A DNA stretch of 64,000 bases from Methyloradius palustris. Lineage in GTDB: Bacteria > Pseudomonadota > Gammaproteobacteria > Burkholderiales > Methylophilaceae. The position numbers were made by a program, and so were the translations under genes. The stretch lies in contig NZ_AP024110.1 in the NCBI RefSeq assembly GCF_019703875.1, positions 744,001 to 808,000 of the forward strand, read 5' to 3'. This document shows, piece by piece, positions 9,132-17,943 of this stretch. The stretch's first letter is position 1. Every line of letters begins with the position of its first letter. The notes beneath the pieces were generated by a model. It saw only the letters and a program-made list of their open reading frames with translations. It was not told where the DNA came from and ran no database searches.

Positions 9132-9146
9132 GTAAAAGTTTGTAAA
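9132..9146. promoter_or_regulatory. CpxR-box-like direct repeat GTAAA-N5-GTAAA
   Basis: GTAAA at 9132-9136 and GTAAA at 9142-9146, separated by five bases, match the classic CpxR binding pattern. The site lies between the Spy-like gene and the CpxR-like gene, so it could autoregulate both. Confidence 0.65.
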
Positions 9147-9223
9147 GAGGCCACCCACGATGCCCGAATCTTTGGCAGAATCAGATACTTAATAAAGATG
9201 ACGATAAATACAGAGGGTATGCC

Positions 9224-9919
9224 GTGCTTAAAGTGCTACTGATTGATGATGATGTCGAGCTTTGCCAGATGATGGCCGAGTACCTAGGTGCAGAAGATTT
9301 TAAGATGGAAATCGCACACGATGGCGAAGAGGGCGCGCGCCTCGCGCTCGCGGGCAACTTTGATATTGTCGTGCTGGATGTGATGATGCCGCGCCTGAAT
9401 GGCTTTGATACCTTAAGGCTGATTCGTGCCAGCTCGCAAATACCTGTCATCATGCTCACTGCCAAAGGTGACGAGATCGACCGTATTGTCGGTCTTGAAC
9501 TCGGTGCCGATGATTATCTGTCTAAACCGTTTAACCCACGTGAGCTGGTGGCGAGATTACACGCCATCCAACGTCGTGTTGCGGTACGTGATGAAACCCG
9601 TAAACAGCCTACAGATGAAGTGCTACGCGTAGGCAAGATTGCGATTTACCCAGCAGAAAGAGTGATTGAATGGCGCGGTACACCGCTTGAAATCACCACC
9701 AGTGAATACAGTTTGCTTGAGGTGCTTGCTCGTAACGCAGGGCGTGTAGTGAGTAAATCAGACCTCTTCCTGCAAGGCCTGGGCAGGCCAGAAACAGCTT
9801 ACGATCGCAGCATAGACGTGCACATCAGCAATCTGCGCCAAAAACTTGGCACCTTGGATGATGGCCGTTCACCTATCCAGACCGTGCGTGGCACTGGCTA
9901 TCAGTTTATCCCGACCTAA
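9224..9919 (+). CDS. cpxR: OmpR/CpxR-family response regulator
   Basis: This 231-residue regulator has a receiver domain (acidic pocket IDDD at 7-10, phosphoacceptor D52 in VVLDVMMPRLNG, conserved K in LSKPFNP near 103). A winged-helix DNA-binding domain follows (RSIDVHISNLRQKLG, then TVRGTGYQF). The start is GTG at 9224 behind GAGGG. Eight bases separate it from the kinase gene. The CpxR name rests on the CpxA-like partner, the neighbouring Spy/CpxP-like gene and the GTAAA box upstream. Confidence 0.85.
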   Translation: MLKVLLIDDDVELCQMMAEYLGAEDFKMEIAHDGEEGARLALAGNFDIVVLDVMMPRLNGFDTLRLIRASSQIPVIMLTAKGDEIDRIVGLELGADDYLSKPFNPRELVARLHAIQRRVAVRDETRKQPTDEVLRVGKIAIYPAERVIEWRGTPLEITTSEYSLLEVLARNAGRVVSKSDLFLQGLGRPETAYDRSIDVHISNLRQKLGTLDDGRSPIQTVRGTGYQFIPT

Positions 9920-9927
9920 GCGCAGAT

Positions 9928-11277
9928 ATGGGCCGTTTATTCTGGAAAATATTTATTGGGCTCTCACTGACTTTTTTAATCGTCAGTGCGGTCATCGGTG
10001 GCATGGTCTATCTGCATGAACATAGTGCCAAAACCGATGAAGGATTTATGCATGATAAGCGCGCCGATTTTCTGGTGGGCGTTACTGCCAACGCGCTTGA
10101 ATATGGCGGGGAAGATGGCGCCAAAGCGCTATTCAAACAGTGGCCGGAGCGCCGAGGCGCTACGGTATTGGTGGTAGATGCCGATGGCAATGACTTGATC
10201 GGCAGAGCCGTGCCACAAGGCAGTCTGGCAGAAGCGGTTGATGCACTGGTGGAAGGCGACCAGGCAGCCAGTGTGCGCAAGGTGAAAACTCCCGCTGGCA
10301 ATGATTACATTCTGTTTTCGCCGATGACGGCTGATGTTCCGCCCCATTTGAGAAAAGGCCCGCCGCCACCGCCCATTTTCCCTGTGTTACTCCTCCAGGC
10401 ATTCGGTGCTTTATTTACCAGCTTTCTTTTCAGTGCGGGTTTTGCGGTCTATTTGAGCCGCCCGATTCGCTATTTACGCCAGACCAGCCGCCGACTAGCG
10501 GAAGGCCATCTGGATGCGCGCGTCACGCCGTTACTCGCCAAGCGCAATGATGAAATGGCCGAGCTGGGGCAAGATTTCGACTTTATGGCCACACGGCTGC
10601 AAACCTTGCTCAACGCTCAACGACAACTGTTGCACGATGTTTCGCATGAGTTACGTTCGCCTGTAGCCCGTATGCGGCTCGCAGTCGGCCTTGCCCAGCA
10701 ACAGCCAGAAAAGCTTGAAGCTGCATTAAGCCGTATTGAGCGCGAAACCGAAAGGCTGGATGAACTACTCGGCCAAATACTCACGCTCTCACGCTTGCAA
10801 ACTGATATGAGCCAAGAGGTTAAAGAAACCATTAGCCTCAATGAGCTGATCGAAGATATTTTGCAGGATGTGAATTTCGAGGCGCAGGCAGTGGGTAGCA
10901 AGGTCATATTCAAATCGAATGCCGAAGCGAGTGTAGAAGGCCACTATGAATTATTGCACCGCGCGCTGGAGAACGTCATCCGTAATGCCGTGAAATACAG
11001 CCCAGAGGGTGAGTCTGTAGAAGTGTCTCTGGATAAAAATGACCACAACCTGATCACTATACAAGTACATGATCACGGTCCCGGAATCCCAGAAACTGAG
11101 TTGGAGGCAGTCTTTGAGCCGTTTTACAGAGTCACTCGCCAACACAAAACAGAGATCACTGGTCACGGCTTAGGCCTAGCGATTGCCAAGCGTGCGATTG
11201 AGAAACATAAAGGGCAAGTCACGCTTAGTAACGCGTCACAGGGCGGGCTAATCGTTAAAATCAGCCTACATAAATAA
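9928..11277 (+). CDS. cpxA: CpxA-type sensor histidine kinase
   Basis: This 449-residue kinase has TM1 at residues about 7-29, a periplasmic domain, a proline-rich stretch (KGPPPPPIFP), TM2 near 150-172, and a HAMP domain (LSRPIRYLRQTSRRLAEGHLDARV region). The H-box is HDVSHELRSPVARM near 238-251, and the ATPase lobe carries NVIRNAVKYSP, DHGPGIP and GHGLGLAIAKR. The spaced ERIETERLDELLGQILTLSR-like block is typical of CpxA. It forms an operon with the response regulator. The likely signal is misfolded envelope protein (inference). Confidence 0.85.
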   Translation: MGRLFWKIFIGLSLTFLIVSAVIGGMVYLHEHSAKTDEGFMHDKRADFLVGVTANALEYGGEDGAKALFKQWPERRGATVLVVDADGNDLIGRAVPQGSLAEAVDALVEGDQAASVRKVKTPAGNDYILFSPMTADVPPHLRKGPPPPPIFPVLLLQAFGALFTSFLFSAGFAVYLSRPIRYLRQTSRRLAEGHLDARVTPLLAKRNDEMAELGQDFDFMATRLQTLLNAQRQLLHDVSHELRSPVARMRLAVGLAQQQPEKLEAALSRIERETERLDELLGQILTLSRLQTDMSQEVKETISLNELIEDILQDVNFEAQAVGSKVIFKSNAEASVEGHYELLHRALENVIRNAVKYSPEGESVEVSLDKNDHNLITIQVHDHGPGIPETELEAVFEPFYRVTRQHKTEITGHGLGLAIAKRAIEKHKGQVTLSNASQGGLIVKISLHK

Positions 11278-11359
11278 TCTTGCTGATTGTCATGATTGGT
11301 CTTCAATCTAGCATGATCTGAAATTTAGACTTAACTACGCAATCTCTGCGTGGCATCAT

Positions 11360-11983
11360 ATGCTTATGAATTACGATGCTTTACCACTATTCCCGCTCAA
11401 TCTGGTGTTCTACCCGGGCGGTTTATTGCCACTCAAAATTTTTGAGTTGCGCTATCTCGATATGGTCACGAGCAGCATCAAGGATAGAACGCCGTTTGCC
11501 ATTGTTGCAGTACTTGAGGAAGGCTATGCATCAGTCGCTGATAATGACTTTCCGTTTGCCAAGGTAGGCACTATCGCCGAGATCATTGAGTTTGATGCGC
11601 CAGGCGCGGGCTTGATGTTTATTAAATGCATAGGTAAAAACCGCATTCGTATTAAATCTGCATGGCAGCAGGCCGATGGTTTATGGTTGGGGAGTGTGGA
11701 GCCGATCCCAGCAGACATTACGATGCCACTGCCAGATGACCTGATTTTTACTACTGACACGCTGCGCCAGCTGATTACTTCTTTAGAGACGCAAGAAATC
11801 CCTGAAAGTGAAATGCCGCTGCTAAAACCTTACTTGTTTGATGATTGCAGTTGGGTGTCCAACCGTTGGTGCGAATTTCTGAACCTGCCCATCAAGCAAA
11901 AACAGCGCTTGCTTGAGCTCGATAGCCCGCTGGTCAGGCTGGAGCTGATTAATGATATGTTCAATGTCAGCAAGCCAGAATAA
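11360..11983 (+). CDS. Lon substrate-binding (LAN/N-terminal) domain protein
   Basis: This 207-residue stand-alone Lon N-domain protein has the opening LPLFPLNLVFYPGGLLPLKIFELRYLDMV, characteristic of PF02190. There is no AAA+ or protease domain. Function in bacteria is unclear; substrate or partner recognition is assumed from the Lon domain. The gene abuts the following phosphatase gene (8 bp apart), suggesting one transcript. The start could be ATG 11360 or ATG 11366. Confidence 0.85.
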   Translation: MLMNYDALPLFPLNLVFYPGGLLPLKIFELRYLDMVTSSIKDRTPFAIVAVLEEGYASVADNDFPFAKVGTIAEIIEFDAPGAGLMFIKCIGKNRIRIKSAWQQADGLWLGSVEPIPADITMPLPDDLIFTTDTLRQLITSLETQEIPESEMPLLKPYLFDDCSWVSNRWCEFLNLPIKQKQRLLELDSPLVRLELINDMFNVSKPE

Positions 11984-11990
11984 AGACTCA

Positions 11991-13064
11991 ATGAAGACTT
12001 CTAATTCACATAGCAGCATCCAAGCCTTAAATCCTGGCTCACTCGACATCATTGGGGATGTGCATGGCGAACTGGATGCACTGAATCAGTTATTAGAGCA
12101 CCTAGGCTACGGCGAGCAAGGCGAACACCCTGACGGCCGGCATCTGGTGTTTGTCGGAGATCTTTGTGATCGTGGGCCTGATAGCCCCGGTGTGATTCGA
12201 TTGGTACGTGACATGGTGGAAGCGGGTAACGCGCAAATGGTGCTCGGCAATCATGAAATTAGCTTTTTGCGGGATCAGGCAAAAGATGGCTCAGGCTGGT
12301 ATCAGGCTAAACGTGTTGAGCGTGATAACCATAAATACGCGCCTTATGCTGAAGCTACGATTGCAGAAATACTCGAGTTCAAGGAGTTTCTTTCATTTCT
12401 GCCAGTTGCGCTAGAGCGTGAAGATTTACGTATTGTTCATGCCGCCTGGGATCAGGCTTCTATCGAAAAAGTACGTGAAATTCCGCTGGGGAGCATTGCT
12501 GATTTTTATAATCAATGGGAGCACGAAACAAAAAAGCACCTGCATGAATCCGGCATGCTCGAGGCCTACAGGCAAGAACAGGCTGACTGGAAATCGCGCA
12601 TTGAAGACGAGCACCAGCAGGTGGATTTTCTACATCACACCGCTAAATTCGATGAAGTCTCCCAAATGTATAACCCCATACGGGTGCTGACTTCAGGCGT
12701 TGAGCGTAAAGGGACGTACCCTTTTTACAGCAGCGGAAAATGGCGTTTTGTGGAGCGCGTGGGCTGGTGGAATGATTATGCGGATCCCATTCCTGTAGTA
12801 GTCGGTCACTACTGGCGCAAATATGGGCAGATTAATGCCAACTCATTGGGCAAGGGCGATCCTGATTTATTCATTGGTATATCGCCATTTGCGTGGCTAG
12901 GCCTGAATCGTAATGTGTTCTGTGTGGATTATTCAGTAGGCGGTCGCTGGCGTGATCGCAAAGATCATATTGCTCCGCCGAGCAAGTTCAAGCTGGGCGC
13001 ATTGCAATGGCCTGAGAACAAAATTGTGTTTGATGATGGCAGCGTGGAAGCTTTGGTCAAGTAA
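11991..13064 (+). CDS. Calcineurin-like PPP-type metallophosphoesterase
   Basis: The three metal-binding signatures of the PPP phosphatase superfamily are present in order: GDVHG (near residue 19), GDLCDRGP (near 53) and GNHE (near 84). These indicate a dinuclear metal site acting on phosphoprotein or a phosphate ester. At 357 residues it is longer than PrpE/ApaH types, with an unassigned C-terminal half. The chosen start ATG 11991 follows the upstream stop. An earlier in-frame ATG at 11952, behind GGAG, would overlap the Lon-N gene by 32 bp and cannot be excluded. Confidence 0.85.
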   Translation: MKTSNSHSSIQALNPGSLDIIGDVHGELDALNQLLEHLGYGEQGEHPDGRHLVFVGDLCDRGPDSPGVIRLVRDMVEAGNAQMVLGNHEISFLRDQAKDGSGWYQAKRVERDNHKYAPYAEATIAEILEFKEFLSFLPVALEREDLRIVHAAWDQASIEKVREIPLGSIADFYNQWEHETKKHLHESGMLEAYRQEQADWKSRIEDEHQQVDFLHHTAKFDEVSQMYNPIRVLTSGVERKGTYPFYSSGKWRFVERVGWWNDYADPIPVVVGHYWRKYGQINANSLGKGDPDLFIGISPFAWLGLNRNVFCVDYSVGGRWRDRKDHIAPPSKFKLGALQWPENKIVFDDGSVEALVK

Positions 13065-13135
13065 GCCCAATTGCTCAATTTGATTGGTGTAGTTATTGCT
13101 TGAAAATATAGCAAAATAATCCAACACCAGAGGCA

Positions 13136-15916
13136 ATGATGAGCTTAGTTCTTAAGAATCTCGAAGCAGGCCTTAAAGACAATATTCGCTATCTCGGGCG
13201 GGTGTTGGGCGAAGTGATTACCGCTAAAGAAGGCATCGCTGTCTTCGATGTGATTGAAAATATCAGAAAAACCGCCGTCAGCTTCCATAAGCATAGTGAT
13301 AAAGATGCAGCAATCGAGCTTGAGCAACTGCTCAAGCAACTGACAGTTGACCAGACCATCTCAGTAGTACGCGCGTTCAGCTATTTCAAGCATTTGGTGA
13401 ATATCGCTGAAGACCTTTATGCGCACGACCAAAGCCGCCTGAATGATGAAGACATCAAGCCAGGCTCACTCTCCAGTTCGCTCGCCAAAATTGCAGAAAA
13501 ACCACTCGATTTTGCAGAGATTGAGGCATTCTTAAACTCTGCGCTGGTATCGCCTGTGCTCACCGCACACCCCACTGAGGTGCAGCGTAAGAGCATCTTG
13601 GATACCGAGCGTGCGCTCTCATCTTTGCTGGCTGCTCGCGCATTGCCAATGTCCAAAAAAGAGTCAGAAAGAAACCATTTGCTGATTGTTGGTGCAATCA
13701 CGACTTTATGGCAAACCAGAATCCTGCGTTTTACCAAGTTGACGGTCAGTAATGAGATTGATAATGCCCTCAGCTATTACCGCATGACTTTTCTTGAGGT
13801 GATTCCTGAGTTACTGCAAGACATGGAGCTTGAGCTCAACAAGATTTACGCCAAAGCGCCCGACGAAAGTTATCAACTCCCCAATTTCTTCCAAATGGGC
13901 AGCTGGATAGGTGGTGATCGTGATGGCAATCCTAACGTCAATGCTTCTACGTTGACTGAAGCCATCGACCAGCAGTCGATGACCGCATTCAGGTATTACC
14001 TTGAACAGATACACGCATTGCGACTTGAGCTTTCGCTCTCTACACGGCTGGTAGAAGTCACTGAAGCGCTAGTGCAACTCACTGAAGCGTCGCATGATAA
14101 ATCGCCACACAGGCAAGATGAAACCTACCGTTTGGCGTTGAATGGTATTTACTCGCGTATTGTGGCAACGGCAAAACTAGTTACATCTGATATTGGGATC
14201 ACGTTGGCCGAGCCTGAATCCAAGCCTTACGCCAGTGCAGATGAATTGCTGGCTGAGCTATATATCATTGTGCAATCGCTCAAACAAAACAGCGGTGACG
14301 CCTTGATCTATCCTCGCCTAGGCAAGCTGGTAAAGGCGATTGAGACTTTTGGCTTTCACTTAGCAACGATTGATATCCGCCAGTCATCCGATGTGCATGA
14401 AGCCGTTATCAAAGAGCTATTCATGAAGGCGGGTTATGACTTCAACTATGCCGATTTAGATGAAGACGAAAAAATCCAGACATTGCTAGATGAGTTGAAA
14501 CAGCCTCGTTTGTTGTTTTCGCAATTCCAGCAATATTCAGAACTGGTGCATTCCGAGATTGAAGTGCTGAACAAAGCGCGTGAAATAAGAAAAATATTCG
14601 GCGAGCGGGCAGTGCGTCAATACATTATCTCGCATACCGAAACGCTCTCTGATTTGCTTGAAGTCGCGCTGCTGCAAAAAGAAGCAGGAATGCTGCGTGG
14701 GGTATGGGGCTCGCAAAAAATCCAAATGGATCTCAACATTGCGCCACTTTTTGAAACCATTGCCGACTTACGCCATGCGCCTATGATCATGGGGCAGTGG
14801 CTCAGCCTGCTCGGCATTCGCCATATCCTGCGCCACCAAGGTAACGAGCAGGAGATTATGCTCGGCTATTCTGATAGCAATAAAGATGGCGGTTTCCTCA
14901 CTTCAAACTGGGAGCTCTACAAGGCAGAAGTCTCACTGGTCGAGCTGTTCAAGCAGGCCAATATCAAGCTGCGCCTGTTTCATGGTCGCGGCGGCACGGT
15001 GGGTCGTGGCGGTGGCCCGACTTATCAGGCCATCATGGCGCAACCACATGGCACGGTGGATGGGCAGATTCGCCTGACCGAACAGGGCGAGATTATCGCC
15101 AACAAATACTCTGACCCTAAAGTTGGCCGTCAGCATCTGGAAACCCTGATTGCTGCGACCATTGATGCCTCGCTATTTCCTCAAGACCAGTTGGAATCGA
15201 GCAAGCGCCGTTCGTATGAAATGGTGATGGAAGATCTCTCCACTACCGCGATGACGACTTATCGCAGTCTGGTCTATGAAACTCCAGGCTTTGCCGATTA
15301 CTTTTTTAGTGCCACGCCAATCTCTGAAATCGCCGAACTCAACATCGGTAGCCGTCCAGCTGCGCGTAAATCTACGCGCAGAATTGAAGATTTACGCGCC
15401 ATTCCTTGGGGCTTCTCATGGGGTCAATGCCGCTTGCTATTGCCAGGCTGGTTTGGCTTTGGCAGTGCCATTCATCAATACCTGAATAAAGATGAAAAGC
15501 TGAATAAACAACGCCTGAAAGTGCTGAATGAGATGCTGGAAGAATGGCCGCTGTTCAAAACCCTGATTGCTAACGTAGATATGGTGTTGGCCAAGAGCGA
15601 CCTCGGCGTAGCCCGCCGTTACTCGCAACTGGTGAATGATGAAAAGCTGCGCGAGCATATTTTTAACTGCATTGAAAAAGAATATTTGCTGACAACTGAA
15701 GCCATCAATTTGTTATTGAAGAGCCCTGTTCGCCTGAATAACAACCCGACATTGGCTAACTCCATCAAAAGCCGCTTGCCTTATCTGGATCCACTTAATC
15801 ACCTGCAAGTGGAGCTGATCAAGCGCTTTAGAGAAGGCGCTGATGACGACCGCATCAAACTCGCGATTCACTTATCCATTAATGGTATTGCCGCCGGCTT
15901 GCGCAATACCGGTTAA
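13136..15916 (+). CDS. ppc: Phosphoenolpyruvate carboxylase
   Basis: This enzyme carboxylates PEP to oxaloacetate, the anaplerotic entry to the TCA cycle and in C1 metabolism a CO2-fixing step. Catalytic blocks are visible: VLTAHPTEVQRKSI (near 139-152, catalytic His), FHGRGGTVGRGGGPTY (near 620) and GSRPAARK (near 742). It ends in the typical INGIAAGLRNTG. The length of 926 residues is normal. ATG 13136 and ATG 13139 are adjacent, with AGAGG upstream. It is followed convergently by a small membrane-protein gene only 3 bp away. Confidence 0.97.
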   Translation: MMSLVLKNLEAGLKDNIRYLGRVLGEVITAKEGIAVFDVIENIRKTAVSFHKHSDKDAAIELEQLLKQLTVDQTISVVRAFSYFKHLVNIAEDLYAHDQSRLNDEDIKPGSLSSSLAKIAEKPLDFAEIEAFLNSALVSPVLTAHPTEVQRKSILDTERALSSLLAARALPMSKKESERNHLLIVGAITTLWQTRILRFTKLTVSNEIDNALSYYRMTFLEVIPELLQDMELELNKIYAKAPDESYQLPNFFQMGSWIGGDRDGNPNVNASTLTEAIDQQSMTAFRYYLEQIHALRLELSLSTRLVEVTEALVQLTEASHDKSPHRQDETYRLALNGIYSRIVATAKLVTSDIGITLAEPESKPYASADELLAELYIIVQSLKQNSGDALIYPRLGKLVKAIETFGFHLATIDIRQSSDVHEAVIKELFMKAGYDFNYADLDEDEKIQTLLDELKQPRLLFSQFQQYSELVHSEIEVLNKAREIRKIFGERAVRQYIISHTETLSDLLEVALLQKEAGMLRGVWGSQKIQMDLNIAPLFETIADLRHAPMIMGQWLSLLGIRHILRHQGNEQEIMLGYSDSNKDGGFLTSNWELYKAEVSLVELFKQANIKLRLFHGRGGTVGRGGGPTYQAIMAQPHGTVDGQIRLTEQGEIIANKYSDPKVGRQHLETLIAATIDASLFPQDQLESSKRRSYEMVMEDLSTTAMTTYRSLVYETPGFADYFFSATPISEIAELNIGSRPAARKSTRRIEDLRAIPWGFSWGQCRLLLPGWFGFGSAIHQYLNKDEKLNKQRLKVLNEMLEEWPLFKTLIANVDMVLAKSDLGVARRYSQLVNDEKLREHIFNCIEKEYLLTTEAINLLLKSPVRLNNNPTLANSIKSRLPYLDPLNHLQVELIKRFREGADDDRIKLAIHLSINGIAAGLRNTG

Positions 15917-15919
15917 TCA

Positions 15920-16426
15920 CTAACTCGCGAAAGCAAACCTCACCAGCACAAAGCCTAAACTAGCCCAAAATGCTTGCCAGAAAACATTTCTGGGAATGAT
16001 GGAGGGCTTTGTAGTTACCCAGTAGTTTGCGATCATTTTTGAGATTAAGGCCACAGCAATAGGCGCCAACACCAAGTCTGCGATTCTTAAATAAAGCGGA
16101 ATCACTGGCGATACGGGCAGGAAGTGCAAAGAGACAAAGCCCAGGATAAACGCCCCTGTGAACCAGACAAAACTGGCGGGCCATACTGGATTGATGGGGG
16201 CATCGCCAGTATTCTGTTTGTCGAAAAGGCGGTGAATGCTATCAATTACGCGATCCGTAATCTTGAAGATGTAAGCCCCAATGCCATCTTCAAACATTAG
16301 TAAAATCACCATTACCACCATGATCACTGCAAGAAAAGTGAAAAAATTCTCACGAAAGTCTGCCGCCCTGGCGATAGAGGCGTTGAGTAGCATGAAAATC
16401 CCGATGAGATAGATGCGATTTTTCAT
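15920..16426 (-). CDS. Hypothetical membrane protein
   Basis: I do not recognise this 168-residue protein. A signal peptide/TM (residues 1-20, ending SIARA) is followed by a second TM (TFLAVIMVVMVILLMF) and two or three further hydrophobic segments near 90-165. The start at 16426 is chosen because a perfect AGGAG lies eight bases upstream; an earlier ATG at 16450 would put this ribosome site inside the gene. No obvious functional partner is nearby. Confidence 0.75.
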   Translation of the reverse strand: MKNRIYLIGIFMLLNASIARAADFRENFFTFLAVIMVVMVILLMFEDGIGAYIFKITDRVIDSIHRLFDKQNTGDAPINPVWPASFVWFTGAFILGFVSLHFLPVSPVIPLYLRIADLVLAPIAVALISKMIANYWVTTKPSIIPRNVFWQAFWASLGFVLVRFAFAS

Positions 16427-16524
16427 TTTTTGCACTCCTGAAGTTAGCATTGCAGGGTAGCTTAATCGAACTTGGTGAGCAAACTGTAGTGATTAATCTT
16501 AGACAATCGACTTAAATCAAGTTG

Positions 16525-17943
16525 ATGACTGCAACGCTTGATAGAATGATGGCTGACATGAAGCAACCCATACAACCTTCCAACTCGGCGCGCCAGCAAG
16601 CTGAAGCTTTATATTTTGAAGGCAATGCTTTGCTAGAGCATGGCGATTTAGCAGGCGCTGAAACCTGCTGGCAGAAGGCTATAGCTTTGGCGCCAGATTT
16701 TGCCGAAGCCTATTGCAACCTTGGCTTTGTGTTTGATAAAAAAGGCGCACCCGCCGAGGCCGAAAGCTATTACCGAACATCCCTCTCGTTAGACCCGAAT
16801 TGCACACGTACCTTGCTGAACTTGGGCGCATTTCTCGCTGAAAATAAACGGTTTGATGAAGCTGTCGTACTTTATGACCAAGCCATCGCCATTGATCCAC
16901 GCTCGCCTGTAGCTTGGACTAATCTCGGTATTCTCCACACCTATTTGCGGCGTGAGCAAGAGGCCGAGCGCTGTTATCGCTTGGCCATGCAATTAGACCC
17001 CGAGTACAAAAATGCTGAATTTAACCTCAGCTATTTGCTGTTACGCCAAGGGCGGTTTGAGGAGGGCTGGCAACGCTTGGAATCGCGCAACTGGTATGCC
17101 GTACTGGCTAACCACTTTACATGCCCGCGCTGGCAGGGTGAGCCGCTATCAGGCAAGTCACTGGTGATTGGCTACGAGGCTGGGCATGGCGACATGATCC
17201 AGTTTTACCGCTATGCGCTGGTGCTCAAAGAACAATGGTCGGTCAGTATCACCTTGATTTGCCACCCTGCCCTAAAGCGCCTGTTTGAAATACAAGGTAC
17301 CTTAGACCAAGTGCTGTCGTTTGAAGATACCATCCCCCAAACTGGCTTGGATTTCTGGACGCCACTGATGAGCCTGCCATACCGCTGCGAAACGCGCATA
17401 GAGACCATCCCAGCAGCCATACCGTACATTAAAGCGCCAGCCGATCTAGTTAATAAATGGGCAGAAAAGTTGCCCGTAAATGGCCTGCGTGTTGGTTTGG
17501 TATGGAAGGGCAACCCAAAGTTTGAGAACGATGCAGAGCGCTCAATCCCCAGCCTGCAATTGCTCGCTGCCTTATGGAGTATCCCTAATATCCAGTTCAT
17601 CAGCCTGCAAAAAGGTGCGGGTGAAGACGAGGCTGAAAACCCGCCAGCTGGCATGCCTCTCACTCATATGGGTAGCCAGATACAAGACTTTGCTGATACC
17701 GCTGCCATCGTTGCAAATCTGGACTTGGTAATCTGCGTAGATACCGCGATCGCACACTTGGCTGGCGCAATGGGTAAGCCTTGCTGGGTATTGTTGCCTT
17801 ACTACATGACCGATTGGCGTTGGATGAATGGCCGTACTGATAGCCCTTGGTACCCAGAAAGCATGCGCCTTTTCAGGCAGGCGAAAATGGGCGAGTGGGG
17901 CAGTGTGATTGACGAAGTCGCCCAAGCATTGAGCGAGCTTTAA
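16525..17943 (+). CDS. TPR protein with glycosyltransferase-9-like C-terminal domain
   Basis: This protein of about 472 residues has at least four tetratricopeptide repeats (residues about 25-185; for example AYCNLGFVFDKKGAPAEAESYYRTSLSLDP). A C-terminal domain follows, resembling ADP-heptose/GT9-like folds, with DLVICVDTAIAHLAGAMGKPCWVLLP near 405-430. Proteins of this layout are common in betaproteobacteria and may modify surface glycans or flagellin; no substrate is evident. It overlaps the convergent diguanylate cyclase gene by four bases. Confidence 0.8.
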   Translation: MTATLDRMMADMKQPIQPSNSARQQAEALYFEGNALLEHGDLAGAETCWQKAIALAPDFAEAYCNLGFVFDKKGAPAEAESYYRTSLSLDPNCTRTLLNLGAFLAENKRFDEAVVLYDQAIAIDPRSPVAWTNLGILHTYLRREQEAERCYRLAMQLDPEYKNAEFNLSYLLLRQGRFEEGWQRLESRNWYAVLANHFTCPRWQGEPLSGKSLVIGYEAGHGDMIQFYRYALVLKEQWSVSITLICHPALKRLFEIQGTLDQVLSFEDTIPQTGLDFWTPLMSLPYRCETRIETIPAAIPYIKAPADLVNKWAEKLPVNGLRVGLVWKGNPKFENDAERSIPSLQLLAALWSIPNIQFISLQKGAGEDEAENPPAGMPLTHMGSQIQDFADTAAIVANLDLVICVDTAIAHLAGAMGKPCWVLLPYYMTDWRWMNGRTDSPWYPESMRLFRQAKMGEWGSVIDEVAQALSEL

